Shown here: positions 44,993 to 55,141 of the stretch, in pieces
Layout of the letters: each line of letters opens with the position of its first letter
How positions within the stretch are numbered: position 1 is the first letter of the stretch
From: Thiosocius sp963759055
GTDB lineage: Bacteria; Pseudomonadota; Gammaproteobacteria; Chromatiales; Chromatiaceae
NCBI GenBank assembly: GCA_963759055.1
Contig: CAVWYD010000032.1
Location: forward strand, 62,001-126,000
Reading direction: 5' to 3'
Length of the DNA stretch: 64,000 nucleotides
Translations under genes and position numbers: made by a program
The notes under the pieces: model-generated
The model's database searches: none
Told to the model about the DNA's origin: nothing
Seen by the model: the letters and a program-made list of their open reading frames with translations, nothing else

Positions 44993-46366
44993 TCAGAGAA
45001 AGGTGATGCCGACCTGGAACAGGCGCTCGACATCGTTGATGCGGCTCTTGTCGGTCAAAAACAGGATCACATGGTCCTCGGACTCGATCACCGTGTCATG
45101 GTGCGCAATGATGACCTGTTCACCACGGACGATGGCCCCGATACTGGTCCCGAACGGCAGCTTGATGTCCTCCACCGGACGGCCGACCACCTTGGAAGAT
45201 GTGCTGTCACCATGCGCGACCGCCTCGATCGCCTCGGCTGCACCGCGACGCAGTGAATGCACCACCACCACATCGCCGCGCCGCACGTGGGTCAGCAGGG
45301 TGCCGATGGTGGCCTGTTGCGGTGATATGGCGATATCGACCGTACCGGAATGTACCAGGTCCACATAGGCGGCGCGGTTGATCAGGGCCATCACCTTGCG
45401 TGCGCCCAGACGCTTGGCCAGCATCGCGGACAGGATATTGGCCTCGTCGTCGTTGGTCACCGCACAGAAGACATCCGTATCCTCGATATTTTCCTCAAGC
45501 AACAGGTCTTCATCCGCCGCATCCCCCTGCAGCACGATGGTGTGGTGCAGATCTTCGGAAACCCGGCGCGCCTGCTCCTCGTTATGCTCGATGATCTTGA
45601 CCCGGTAATCATTCTCGAGCGAAGAGGCCAGGCGACGCCCGATATTCCCGCCGCCGGCAAAGATCAGACGACGGAACGGCTTTTCGGCCTTGCGCAGCTC
45701 GGCCATCACCTCGGGAATGTTGTTGGATGCGGCCAGGAAAAAGACCTCATCATCGGGTTCGATCACGGTGTAGCCTTCCGGCTGTATCGCCTTGCCCTTG
45801 CGATAGATGGCCGCAACGCGGGCCTCGGCACCGCTGAGGTGCTCGTTCAGGGTGCGCAGCTCGTGACCGACCAGCGGGCCGCCGTAGTATGCACGCACAG
45901 CGACCAAACGCACCCGGCCACCGGCAAAATCGAGCACCTGCAGCGCACCGGGGTGCTGGATGAGTCGCAGGATATAGTCGGTGACCAGCTGCTCCGGGCT
46001 GATAAGGACGTCAATCGGCAGCGAGCCCTGGCTGAACAGGGCCGGGTGACTCAGGTACTCGGGGGCGCGCACGCGCGCAATCTTGGTCGGCGTATGAAAC
46101 AGTGTCCAGGCGGCCTGGCAGGCCACCATATTGGTCTCGTCACTGTTGGTCACTGCAATGATCATATCCGCATCGTCGGCGCCGGAGCGCTCGAGCACAT
46201 CGGGGTGTGAGGCCTGCCCCAGCACCGTACGGATATCGAGACGATCCTGGAGATCGCGCAGCAGGCTGGGCTCCCGATCCACCACGGTGATGTCGTTGGC
46301 CTCATTGGACAGGTTGTGAGCAACAGTAGTGCCGACCTGACCAGCGCCCAGGATGATGATTTTCAC
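44993..46366 (-). CDS. trkA: Trk system NAD-binding regulatory subunit
   Basis: Cytoplasmic gating ring of the Trk channel, 457 residues with two RCK modules. Each has a Rossmann nucleotide-binding loop: IILGAGQVGTTVAHNL at the N-terminus and FAGGGNIGRRLASSL at about 235. Each is followed by a TrkA-C domain. Full length. Six bases upstream of trkH. Confidence 0.97.
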   Translation of the reverse strand: MKIIILGAGQVGTTVAHNLSNEANDITVVDREPSLLRDLQDRLDIRTVLGQASHPDVLERSGADDADMIIAVTNSDETNMVACQAAWTLFHTPTKIARVRAPEYLSHPALFSQGSLPIDVLISPEQLVTDYILRLIQHPGALQVLDFAGGRVRLVAVRAYYGGPLVGHELRTLNEHLSGAEARVAAIYRKGKAIQPEGYTVIEPDDEVFFLAASNNIPEVMAELRKAEKPFRRLIFAGGGNIGRRLASSLENDYRVKIIEHNEEQARRVSEDLHHTIVLQGDAADEDLLLEENIEDTDVFCAVTNDDEANILSAMLAKRLGARKVMALINRAAYVDLVHSGTVDIAISPQQATIGTLLTHVRRGDVVVVHSLRRGAAEAIEAVAHGDSTSSKVVGRPVEDIKLPFGTSIGAIVRGEQVIIAHHDTVIESEDHVILFLTDKSRINDVERLFQVGITFL

Positions 46367-46443
46367 GTTGTTGGGTTCTTTTTATGCGTAAGTCTGTCCA
46401 ATTCTAGTTCCGTGTGTCCGGCAGGGCTATTCCGTTCGAGGTT

Positions 46444-46917
46444 TCATTTGCGGATCATGGCCATCGACGCCTTGCACAATCGAATCAGATCGGCCGGAGC
46501 GATCTCGATATCCAGGCCACGCCGGCCGCCGCTCACAAATACCGTTTCGAAATTCTCGAGCGCGGCATCCAGTACCGTCGGCAGCCGCCGCTTCTGCCCC
46601 AGGGGACTGATCCCGCCAACCACGTATCCTGTTACCCGCTCGGCATGCGCCGGATCGGCCATCTCCACTTTTTTCACTCCGCAGGCAACGGCCATCGCCT
46701 TGAGATCGAGTTGCCCGGTCACCGGCACCACGGCCACCGCGAGCCTGCGCTGATCGCCATTCAGTGTGACCAGCAGGGTCTTGAACACACGCTCCGGATC
46801 CAGACCGAGCGCCTCCGCAGCCTCGTGACCATAGCTGGTATTACCTGGGTCATGGCGGTATTCATGCGCCTTGACCGCCACGCCGGCGGCCCTGGCCATC
46901 CTCATCGCCGGGGTCAT
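46444..46917 (-). CDS. ybaK: Cys-tRNA(Pro) deacylase YbaK/EbsC
   Basis: Trans-editing hydrolase that removes cysteine from mischarged tRNA-Pro; 157 residues. The catalytic Lys lies in VFKTLLV and the Gly-rich VVGGISPLG loop identifies the YbaK subgroup. It overlaps the ntrX stop by 4 bases, so it belongs to the ntrYX transcription unit; this is an unusual partner. Confidence 0.94.
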   Translation of the reverse strand: MTPAMRMARAAGVAVKAHEYRHDPGNTSYGHEAAEALGLDPERVFKTLLVTLNGDQRRLAVAVVPVTGQLDLKAMAVACGVKKVEMADPAHAERVTGYVVGGISPLGQKRRLPTVLDAALENFETVFVSGGRRGLDIEIAPADLIRLCKASMAMIRK

Positions 46918-48281
46918 CGCCTGTCCTTGATCTCGATCCCGCGATCACGCAGCTTGCGGTACAGATGGGTGCGTTCCATTCCGGCCTCCTCGGCCATCTG
47001 GCTGACGTTACCGCCATGTTTCTCCAGCTGGTATTCCAGGTAGGCCTTCTCAAAGGCGTCACGTGCATCCCGTAGCGGCTGGTCAAACGAGACGCCCTGC
47101 ATGGCCGTACCACCACTGGCCGCCTGGGCCGCCCCCATCGCGGTCTCGACTTCCTGTGCACTGATTTCATTGCCGCTGCCGAGGATGAGCACGCGCTGCA
47201 CCAGGTTTTTCAATTCGCGGATATTGCCCGGCCAGCTGTGATGCCGCAGGACGTTCTGCGCCCCGATCGAAAAACGCCGGTAGGGCAGCTTGTCCTGTTC
47301 GACCAGGCGATTGACCGCACTCTCCAGCAATTCCGGGATATCCTCGCGATGATCCCGCAGCGGTGGCACCAGCAGCGGCACGACATTCAGTTGATAGAAC
47401 AGATCCTCACGAAATTTTCCTTCCTCCACAGCCTTTTGCAGGTCCCGCTGGGTTGCCGCAATCACACGGACATCGATGGTGACCGGCGCTGAGCCCCCAA
47501 TCCGGATGAAAGAGCCGGTATCCAGAGCCCCGACCAGCTGTGCCTGGGCCTCGAGATCCATATCCGCGACCTCATCCAGGAAAAGGGTGCCACCGGATGC
47601 CTGCTCCAGCCGTCCATATTCGATAACGCCGTCGCGCTCTCTACCGAACAATTCGGGCGCCGCATTGCCGCGACTGATGGCCGAGACACCGACTTCGATA
47701 AACGGTCTGTCCCGGCGGGAGCTGTGCGCATGCAGGTAACGCGCGAAAGTCTCGCGCCCACTGCCCGGCTCGCCCGCTATCAGCACCCAGCTGTCATGCT
47801 GGGCAATTCGTTTGACCTGCTCGCGCAAACGCTGGGTCGCCGCGCTGTGACCGATTGGCTCGATAACCGTCGAGGCACGCCGCTTCAGACCGACGTTCTC
47901 CTGCGCCAGTCGGTCAGCCTCGAGCGCGCGTTCGACCGTCAGCAGCAGCTTGGCCAGGGACAGGGGCTTCTCGAGGAAGTCATAGGCACCGAGCCGGGTC
48001 GCCTCGACGGCTGTCTCCACCGTGCCGTGACCCGACATCATGATCACCGGACAGGTCAGTCCGGTCCCCTCAGACCATTCCTTGAGCAGACTGATACCGT
48101 CGAGGTCCGGCATCCAGATATCGAGCAGAATCAGGTCGGGACGGCGTTCACGCAGCGCCTCCCTGGCGCTGGCAGCATCCTCCGCCGTCGCGACGCTGTA
48201 GTTTTCATCGCCCAGGATGTCGCCCACGAGTCCCCGAATATCGGGTTCGTCGTCGACCACCAGGATGTGCGCGGCACTCAT
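46914..48281 (-). CDS. ntrX: NtrX-family response regulator with altered Walker A
   Basis: 455-residue regulator: receiver domain 1-120 with phospho-Asp54, AAA+ domain about 140-375, and a Fis-type helix-turn-helix at the end (SQMAEEAGMERTHLYRKL). The GAFTGA loop needed for sigma-54 contact is absent, as known for NtrX. The Walker A reads GEPGSGRE with Arg176 in place of Lys, while Walker B LFLDEVAD is kept. It therefore probably acts by DNA binding rather than sigma-54 activation. Overlaps ntrY and ybaK by 4 bases each. Confidence 0.88.
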   Translation of the reverse strand: MSAAHILVVDDEPDIRGLVGDILGDENYSVATAEDAASAREALRERRPDLILLDIWMPDLDGISLLKEWSEGTGLTCPVIMMSGHGTVETAVEATRLGAYDFLEKPLSLAKLLLTVERALEADRLAQENVGLKRRASTVIEPIGHSAATQRLREQVKRIAQHDSWVLIAGEPGSGRETFARYLHAHSSRRDRPFIEVGVSAISRGNAAPELFGRERDGVIEYGRLEQASGGTLFLDEVADMDLEAQAQLVGALDTGSFIRIGGSAPVTIDVRVIAATQRDLQKAVEEGKFREDLFYQLNVVPLLVPPLRDHREDIPELLESAVNRLVEQDKLPYRRFSIGAQNVLRHHSWPGNIRELKNLVQRVLILGSGNEISAQEVETAMGAAQAASGGTAMQGVSFDQPLRDARDAFEKAYLEYQLEKHGGNVSQMAEEAGMERTHLYRKLRDRGIEIKDRR

Positions 48282-50467
48282 GAGACCGCACCGCGGGCAT
48301 CGGCGCCCGACTGCGAGGGCGTCTCGCGGTCCTGCTCACGGGCCAGTGCCGGCAGGCGCAAGACCACCCGACCACCACCGGTTTCCGGGTTTTCGGCGTC
48401 TATCACGCCGCCGTGCTCGGCGACGATACGTTTTACGATTGCCAGCCCCAGTCCGGTTCCCCGGATTTTGCTGGTGACATAGGGGTCGAAAACCTGCCCG
48501 ATCAGCTCGGGATCGAAGCCCGGCCCGTTGTCGCTCACCGCGATCTCCACGAAATCATCCCCCTCTTCTTCTCCGATACGACTGCTGATCAGGATGCTCC
48601 CCTGATCGCCCGACGCCTCGAGTGCATTCTTCAAAAGATTGTGCATCACCTGACGCAGACGCACGGGATCGGCGCTGATTGTGAGCCCGGGCGCGTTCAG
48701 TTGCATGCCGACCGTCTGCGGGCCTCCCTCGTAGAGCGCCACAACCTCGTTTAGAAAATCATCGATCTGCAGCGGCTTCAACTGCAGCTGCGTGGGCTTC
48801 GCGTAGTCTGAAAAATCGTTGACCATGGCTTTCATGGCCTCCACCTGCTGCACGATGGTGTGCGTGGCACGATCCAAAACATCACCATCCTCCTGCGGCA
48901 TTGTGCCCAGGTACTTGCGCCGCAGTCTTTCTGCAGACAACTGGATCGGGGTCAGCGGATTCTTGATCTCGTGCGCAAGACGGCGTGCGACCTCTCCCCA
49001 GGCCGCATCGCGCTGTGCCTTGACCAGTTCGGTGACGTCATCGAATACCAGGACATGGCCCGCGGCCGCATCCGATTCGCCGCCCAAGGGCGAATAACGG
49101 CACAACAACACCTGCCTGCCGCCGCCGCGGTACAAAATGATCTCGTCACGCCCGCCTGCCTGATCGAAGCCTTCTTTCACGCGTTCGACAAAAGGCCGCA
49201 GCGACTCACTGCGGGCCACGAGTTCCGACAGGGGCTTGCCCTCCATTTCGGCGACCGGGACGCGGAGTATCTGGTCGGCGGCCCGATTGGCCGTCTGGAT
49301 AAGATATTCGGCGTCCAGCGCCATTACCCCGGTCGAAAGACCGCCGAGCACCGTCTCAAGGTAGTTGTGCTGCGCCTGAAGCTTGCGTCGACCCCGTTCC
49401 AGGGCGTTGCGCGAGAGCGCGATGCGGCGCGTCATCGAGTTGAATGAGGAGACCAGTGAGCGCAATTCATCCTCTGCCTTGGGCAGTGGCAGCTGCTTTT
49501 CGTAGTCCCCTTCGGCGACTGCGCGCGTGCCTTCGGCGATATCGCTGATCGGTTGCACCAGGCGGCGGGCGGTGAAAACCGCGGCCCATGCTGCCGCAAA
49601 AAGGCCCAGCAGAAGGACGAGAGACAGACTGAGCGCAAAACTGAACTTGATCTGTGACCTCATGTAGGCGCGCGTGCGGTAGGTCTCGTAGGCATCCTGC
49701 ACATTGCCGCTGAGTTCACTCAAGGTCTCGGGTATCGGATACAGGGCCTGCAGCACGACGTCACGCTGAGCCCGATCCAGCACCAGGCAACGCACCAGCA
49801 GACGACCGTCCCGACCCGCGGTCACACCCACATAATCCTGGCCCGAGACCACCTGCTGCACCATGCCGCCGTCGGGGGGCATTGGCAGCAATACATCCGG
49901 GTTGGCGTGACTGAGAGCCAGCACCTTGCCCTGCAGGCTGAACAGGGTCAATTCGACAGCGCCCGACGCCGCGCGCAGATCATTGAGACCCAGGGCTATG
50001 GCGGTCTGCGAAGTGTCCTCGATCGAGTCGAGCATGTTCACCGACAGCTTTAGGCGCTCACGCTTGTGCAGGTCGAGCGAAAGCTTGCTCAACGTCAGTG
50101 CGTCTTCCATCGCGCTGTCGACCTGAAGGTCGAACCAGCTGTCGATCCCACTGGAAAGAAACCGGATCGAGTAGAAATACACCACGCTGACAGGGACGAG
50201 CGCAAGCACCAGGAACAACAGCGAAAGGCGCGCGCTCAGTCGCGAGCCGGCGACGCGTTGGCGGTAGTCACGCAGCAGCTGCCAAAGGTTCCAGCCGACC
50301 AGGACGAACAACAGCACGAGCCCGATCACGGTAAACAGCAGCAGCGGAACAAACCATCGGCCCAGGCCTTCCGAACGCAGCAGCGCTGCGCTGATCATGT
50401 GCAGCGATGACAGCAGCAGGACCACCAGCATCCCCGCAGCCAGGACATCCACGCGGCGACTGTTCAT
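48278..50467 (-). CDS. ntrY: NtrY-family sensor histidine kinase
   Basis: Membrane sensor kinase of 729 residues. The start at the ATG at 50467 overlaps the preceding stop (ATGA); a frame start at 50488 is less likely. Order: about three N-terminal helices, a periplasmic loop, a fourth helix, HAMP (about 300-355), PAS (about 370-480), then the phospho-acceptor AHEIKNPLTPIQLSAERL and the ATPase boxes NALEAS, DNGPGF and GTGLGLAI. Partner of NtrX. Confidence 0.93.
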   Translation of the reverse strand: MNSRRVDVLAAGMLVVLLLSSLHMISAALLRSEGLGRWFVPLLLFTVIGLVLLFVLVGWNLWQLLRDYRQRVAGSRLSARLSLLFLVLALVPVSVVYFYSIRFLSSGIDSWFDLQVDSAMEDALTLSKLSLDLHKRERLKLSVNMLDSIEDTSQTAIALGLNDLRAASGAVELTLFSLQGKVLALSHANPDVLLPMPPDGGMVQQVVSGQDYVGVTAGRDGRLLVRCLVLDRAQRDVVLQALYPIPETLSELSGNVQDAYETYRTRAYMRSQIKFSFALSLSLVLLLGLFAAAWAAVFTARRLVQPISDIAEGTRAVAEGDYEKQLPLPKAEDELRSLVSSFNSMTRRIALSRNALERGRRKLQAQHNYLETVLGGLSTGVMALDAEYLIQTANRAADQILRVPVAEMEGKPLSELVARSESLRPFVERVKEGFDQAGGRDEIILYRGGGRQVLLCRYSPLGGESDAAAGHVLVFDDVTELVKAQRDAAWGEVARRLAHEIKNPLTPIQLSAERLRRKYLGTMPQEDGDVLDRATHTIVQQVEAMKAMVNDFSDYAKPTQLQLKPLQIDDFLNEVVALYEGGPQTVGMQLNAPGLTISADPVRLRQVMHNLLKNALEASGDQGSILISSRIGEEEGDDFVEIAVSDNGPGFDPELIGQVFDPYVTSKIRGTGLGLAIVKRIVAEHGGVIDAENPETGGGRVVLRLPALAREQDRETPSQSGADARGAVS

Positions 50468-51021
50468 GGCCGTAGCCGCCATTCCCACGGCTCACTGCTG
50501 ATCGACCAGTCGGGCTTGAGATATGCCAATGGACGCATCGGCATTGGTAACGCCTCTAAGTCCAGCTTGACCTCGACGCGGACCAGATATTCCTTGTCCA
50601 GATCCAGTCGATCGCGTTCTATGATCGGCATCGCCACGATCCGGCCCAGCGCCCGCAGGGCCGCGTCGCGCGTGGCAAAAGACAGACCTTCGTCACCCCG
50701 CAGATTGCGCAGCTCATACAATCCGGACAGTGGGCGGTAACGCAATATGGTCCGCAGGCGGTGATCGACAACGTCTTTTTCCCAGATCCATGCCTCGGCA
50801 TCCCGCATCTGCACATGGGTCTCGAAGGTCAGCGGAACACCATTCTCCAGCGCCTCTGAAACCGTGTCGTTGAGGTCGTAGGCAATCTCGGCGTCGAGCA
50901 GAATCAGGCCGTCGTCACTCAGGGTCAGAGAGATGCGCTGAAACTCCACATCGTCCGCAAGCAGGACAGAGGGCAGGCACAGGAGCAAGAAGGCTGCGAT
51001 GGTGTGCGCAAACGTTTTCAT
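50464..51021 (-). CDS. DUF4390 domain protein
   Basis: 185-residue exported protein: signal peptide (MKTFAHTIAAFLLLCLPSVLLA) and a beta-rich body with DDGLILLDAEIAYDLNDTVSEALENGVPLTFETHVQ. Family DUF4390 regularly lies upstream of ntrYX. It may sense or report envelope state to NtrY, which is inference. Two bases after rsmB. Confidence 0.88.
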   Translation of the reverse strand: MKTFAHTIAAFLLLCLPSVLLADDVEFQRISLTLSDDGLILLDAEIAYDLNDTVSEALENGVPLTFETHVQMRDAEAWIWEKDVVDHRLRTILRYRPLSGLYELRNLRGDEGLSFATRDAALRALGRIVAMPIIERDRLDLDKEYLVRVEVKLDLEALPMPMRPLAYLKPDWSISSEPWEWRLRP

Positions 51022-51023
51022 AC

Positions 51024-52326
51024 TTATTCCGCCCGCGCCTGCAACGCGGCGTAGAAAAAACCGTCCGTTTCATCGATACCTGGAAGCAACTGTACACCCC
51101 TGCCGCTGCGGATTCCGGGCCTGTTCGGCAATTCCGACCGCTTCCGCATTCGTATGGCGGTCGAGAAAAGAATCGACCTGTCCCAGGTTCTCTGCCGCAA
51201 GCAGCGAACAGGTAACGTAAAGCAAACGTCCGCCCGGGGCCAGCCGCGACCAGCATGCATCAAGAATAGCGGCCTGGCGCCGCACCAGGTCAGGGATATC
51301 GGAAGCCCGACGCAGCAGCCGGATGTCAGGATGGCGCCGCATCACCCCGGTGGCGGAACAGGGCGCATCCACCAGAATCCTGTCATAAAGTTTCGCACCC
51401 CAGGCGCCGGACTGCGGATCGGCCGCGTCCGCAGCCTCGAGCCCGGCTTCCATACCGGCTCTAGCAAGATTCTCCGCCACCTTTCGCAGGCGCTCGGCAT
51501 CCAGATCGAGCGCCGTGACCTTGAGACCCGGGGCGCGCTGCAGGATATCCAGGGTCTTGCCGCCGGGAGCCGCACAGGCATCCAGCACAGTCTGCCCGGC
51601 TCGCACGTCCAGATAATCACCGGCCAGCTGTGCCCCTGCATCCTGAACGGAGACAAGGCCACTGTCGAAGCCGGGCAGGCTGTGCACGGAGACGGGCGCG
51701 TCCAATACCAGTGCCGTATCGACGGTCGCATGCAGCCGTGAACCGATGCCTGCATCACTCAGCCTGCCCGCGTACTCAGCCCGGCCGGTCTGATTGAGAT
51801 CGACCCTCAGGGTCATTGGTGGACGCATCTGCAATGCCGCCAGGATATCTGCAACGTGCTCGGGCCAGTCTGCACATACTGCCTGATAGAGCCAGTCCGG
51901 TTGCGCGTACCGGACCTCAGGCGACTCATCGACCCTGGCCTCCAGCGCCTCGTGTTCGCGTTGCAGGCGGCGTAGCACTCCGTTGACCAGCTTGCTGGCC
52001 CAGGATTTTCCCAGACGGCGACTGGTCTCGACCGTGGTTGACAATGCCGCATGCGGGGGTACGCGGCTGTAAAGCAGCTGATAGGCGCCGACCAGGAGCA
52101 ATACGTGCAGATCCCGGTCCTTTTTCCCGAACGGTTTCCGCAGCAGAGAGGAAACCAGGGCATCGAGACGGCGATGCCAGCGGCAGACGCCGAAGCTGAG
52201 CTCGGCAGAAAGTGCACGATCGCGATCATCAACGGAATCCGGGGCCGCAGCGAGGATACTGTCGAGTGAGCGCCCATCGAGGACGGCCAACACGTTCCGC
52301 ACGGCGGTCAGGCGGGGATCAGCCAA
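51024..52326 (-). CDS. rsmB: 16S rRNA m5C967 methyltransferase, apparent frameshift near 3' end
   Basis: Methylates C967 of 16S rRNA. The NusB-like N-terminal domain precedes the SAM domain (DACAAPGGKTLDIL, DAPCSATGVMRRHPDI with the releasing Cys, and TCSLLAAEN with the nucleophile). The last 20 or so residues (VQLLPGIDETDGFFYAAL) lie in another frame, joined by removing one base near 51096. The start is uncertain: a TTG at 52326 overlapping fmt by 8 bases fits the family length (433 residues). Confidence 0.92.
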
Positions 52327-53254
52327 GCAATACACCCTGTATATTGTTCGCGTTGATGAAATCCTGCGCCCGCATGGCCCGCTTGCCCGGCAGCTGCAGC
52401 TCAGTAATGCGCAACAAAGCGTCTCCCGTGGCGACATCAATGCCGCCGCGGGCCGCATTCATGACAGTCCCCGGGGCTGCCCCCAACCCGCTCACCGCGT
52501 GCGCGCGCCAGATCCGCAGATTGGCGTTTTCGTAGCGTGTCTGGGCCACTGGCCAGGGATTGAATGCCCGAACCTGGCGTTCGATATCTGCAGCCGGGCG
52601 GGTCCAGTCTATCCAGGCTTCCGATTTATCGAGCTTTTTTGCATAACACGACAGCGCGTGGTCCTGCGCCCGGGGCTGCAGCGAGCCGTCAAGAATGCCG
52701 GGCAAGGCCTTCATCAGCGCATTCGCACCCAGAACAGAGAGTCGATCATGCAGGCTGCCACCGGTCTCGTCCGCGTCAAGCGGTACCTCCTCGACCAGGA
52801 ACATCGGCCCGGTGTCGAGGCCCTCGTCCATCTGCATGATGGTGACGCCGGAAACGGCATCACCGGCCAGCACCGCACGCTGGATGGGTGCCGCTCCGCG
52901 CCAGCGCGGCAGCACCGAGGCATGGATATTGACGCATCCGCAGCGCGGCGCATCGAGAACCGATTTGGGTAACAGCAGGCCGTAGGCCACCACCACCATG
53001 AGATCCGCATCCAGGGAACGCAGTTCCTCGACCGCCACGGCCTGTTTGAAATTGGCCGGCTGATAGACAGGGATGCCCGCATCCAACGCGACTTCCTTCA
53101 CCGGACTCGGACTGAGCTTGCGGCCACGTCCGGCTGGCCGGTCAGGCTGCGTATACACCCCTACCAGCTGGTGCTGCGAGGCCAGGAGCGCGCGCAGCGG
53201 GGGAACGGAAAAATCCGGCGTGCCGGCAAAGATGATACGTTTCGAATCAGTCAT
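52319..53254 (-). CDS. fmt: Methionyl-tRNA formyltransferase
   Basis: Formylates initiator Met-tRNA using 10-formyl-THF; 311 residues. The N-terminal catalytic domain has FAGTPDFSVPPLRALL, VVVAYGLLLPKSVLD and the signature NIHASVLPRWRGAAPIQRA; the C-terminal OB domain follows. Lies between def and rsmB in the usual order. Confidence 0.97.
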   Translation of the reverse strand: MTDSKRIIFAGTPDFSVPPLRALLASQHQLVGVYTQPDRPAGRGRKLSPSPVKEVALDAGIPVYQPANFKQAVAVEELRSLDADLMVVVAYGLLLPKSVLDAPRCGCVNIHASVLPRWRGAAPIQRAVLAGDAVSGVTIMQMDEGLDTGPMFLVEEVPLDADETGGSLHDRLSVLGANALMKALPGILDGSLQPRAQDHALSCYAKKLDKSEAWIDWTRPAADIERQVRAFNPWPVAQTRYENANLRIWRAHAVSGLGAAPGTVMNAARGGIDVATGDALLRITELQLPGKRAMRAQDFINANNIQGVLLG

Positions 53255-53370
53255 TAAGGTGGCCCGGGAAGGTTTCAGAGACGCCCAAATGGGAACCTGG
53301 TCTCAGTGGCCTGCCTCCACCCGACCTATGCTTTAGCGGAAACCGGCTTTTTGCAGGAGTGGCAAGCGGA

Positions 53371-53901
53371 TCAGATGGCGCGGCGACTCTGCGACTTATC
53401 GACCGACTGGCGTGCCTCTTTTTCGATCTTTTTGCGAATCCGCTGGCGTTTCAGGTTCGACAGATAGTCGACAAACAGCTTGCCATCCAGATGGTCGATC
53501 TCATGTTGAATGCAAACCGCCAGCAATCCGTCCGCTTCCATCTCGATCGATCCGCCGTCCCGGTCGAGGGCCCTCACGCGCACCCGATCGGCCCGCTGCA
53601 CTGGTTCGTACACGCCGGGGACCGACAGACAGCCCTCCTCCATCTGCTCCTCACCATGCTTTTCCAGAATCTCTGGATTGACGAGCGCCAAAGGTTGATT
53701 GCGCTCTTCGGAAATATCGACCACGATTACGCGAAACGGCTGGTTGACCTGGATTGCCGCCAGACCGATGCCGGGTGCCTCGTACATGGTTTCGAGCATA
53801 TCGTCGATCAATTTGCGCACGGAATCGTCGACCTGCGCGACCGGCTTGGCTACGTTGCGCAGGCGCGCATCAGGGAAGTGCAGAATTTCGAGGATCGCCA
53901 T
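53371..53901 (-). CDS. def: Peptide deformylase
   Basis: Removes the N-formyl group from new proteins; 176 residues. All three motifs are present: GIGLAAIQV, EGCLSVPGV (metal Cys) and QHEIDHLDG (metal His pair and catalytic Glu). Pairs functionally with Fmt directly downstream, 116 bases away. Confidence 0.98.
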   Translation of the reverse strand: MAILEILHFPDARLRNVAKPVAQVDDSVRKLIDDMLETMYEAPGIGLAAIQVNQPFRVIVVDISEERNQPLALVNPEILEKHGEEQMEEGCLSVPGVYEPVQRADRVRVRALDRDGGSIEMEADGLLAVCIQHEIDHLDGKLFVDYLSNLKRQRIRKKIEKEARQSVDKSQSRRAI

Positions 53902-54090
53902 GTTCTCTCTCGCGTTCTATAGTATTCGCTCAACAATGACCGCTAGGCGGCTGTATGCGCTAGAATTTCATCACAATTTCGAGGTTTGACCCCGGTCGGA
54001 TTAAAGACTGGGCCAAGACTGGCCGTAAATAGTACCGCAATCACAACTTTTTTGACCGATCGGAAGTCGCCATTACGCCAAGGGAATTCC

Positions 54091-55119
54091 ATGTTAAAAG
54101 CCTGTAAAAGTCTGATCCTGCTGCTATCGTGCGCACTGTCGATGCCCCTGGCGCTGGCAGAGGAGCTGCTACGCAGCGACCACCCCGACCATTACACCGT
54201 CGTAAAGGGCGACACGCTCTGGGATATCTCAGGACGTTTCCTGCTGAGCCCCTGGCGCTGGCCGGAGATCTGGCACGTCAATCCGCAGATCGCCAATCCG
54301 CACCTGATCTACCCCGGAGATCAGCTCGACCTGGTGTACATCGACGGCAAACCACAGCTGCGGCTGCGGCGTGGCCCGCTCAAACTGTCACCGACCGCGC
54401 GCTCCACGCCCTGGGATGGCGCCATCCCGACTGTTCCGCTGGATGCCATCGCTCCCTTCCTGACCCGCCCCTACGTGCTGGACCAGGGCCAGATGGATGC
54501 CGCGCCCTACATCGTCGATTTTGCGCAAGAGCATATTATGGGCGGTCCCGGCCAGAAGGCCTATATACGCAGCATCCAGGAGTCCGAACCGCTGAAATAC
54601 GAGATCGTGCGTCCCGGCGGTCCGTACAAGGACGCGGATACCGGCGAGATCCTCGGTTATGAGGCGCTTTACGTCGCCAGCTCGCAGCTGCAGCGCACCG
54701 GCGATCCGGCAACGGTCTTCATCAACAAATCCGAGCTCGAGGCCATCATCGGCGACCGTCTGATCCCGGCCGGCGAGGAGAGGGCCTCGGCCAGCTTCAC
54801 GCCGCACGCACCTGCCATGCCTTTCGAGGGCAATATCATCTCGGTGCTGAACGGCGTCAGCCAGATCGGTCAGTACAACCTGGTGGTTATCGACCGTGGC
54901 GCACGTGACGGGCTGGAGCCGGGAACCGTGCTGCGGGTGGACCAACTCGGCGAGACGGTGCGCGATGTGGTCACGCCGGATTCGCGCGACACCGTCAAGC
55001 TGCCTGATGAGCAGGCCGGCATGCTGATGATATTCCGCACCTTCGAGCGGGTCAGCTTTGGCATCATCATGCAGGCCACCCAGGCCATGCACGTCAACGA
55101 CAAGGTGCGCAACCCCTGA
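54091..55119 (+). CDS. LysM-domain envelope protein
   Basis: 342 residues from the ATG at 54091, with AAGGGA upstream. A signal peptide (residues 1-23) precedes one LysM domain (about 34-82, HYTVVKGDTLWDISGRFL to IYPGDQLDL). The remainder is a beta-rich region of unknown fold. LysM domains bind peptidoglycan, so a cell-wall location is expected. A LysM gene next to dprA and divergent from def is common in gammaproteobacteria. Confidence 0.9.
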   Translation: MLKACKSLILLLSCALSMPLALAEELLRSDHPDHYTVVKGDTLWDISGRFLLSPWRWPEIWHVNPQIANPHLIYPGDQLDLVYIDGKPQLRLRRGPLKLSPTARSTPWDGAIPTVPLDAIAPFLTRPYVLDQGQMDAAPYIVDFAQEHIMGGPGQKAYIRSIQESEPLKYEIVRPGGPYKDADTGEILGYEALYVASSQLQRTGDPATVFINKSELEAIIGDRLIPAGEERASASFTPHAPAMPFEGNIISVLNGVSQIGQYNLVVIDRGARDGLEPGTVLRVDQLGETVRDVVTPDSRDTVKLPDEQAGMLMIFRTFERVSFGIIMQATQAMHVNDKVRNP

Positions 55120-55141
55120 TACTCGTTTAATGTCAGGTTGA

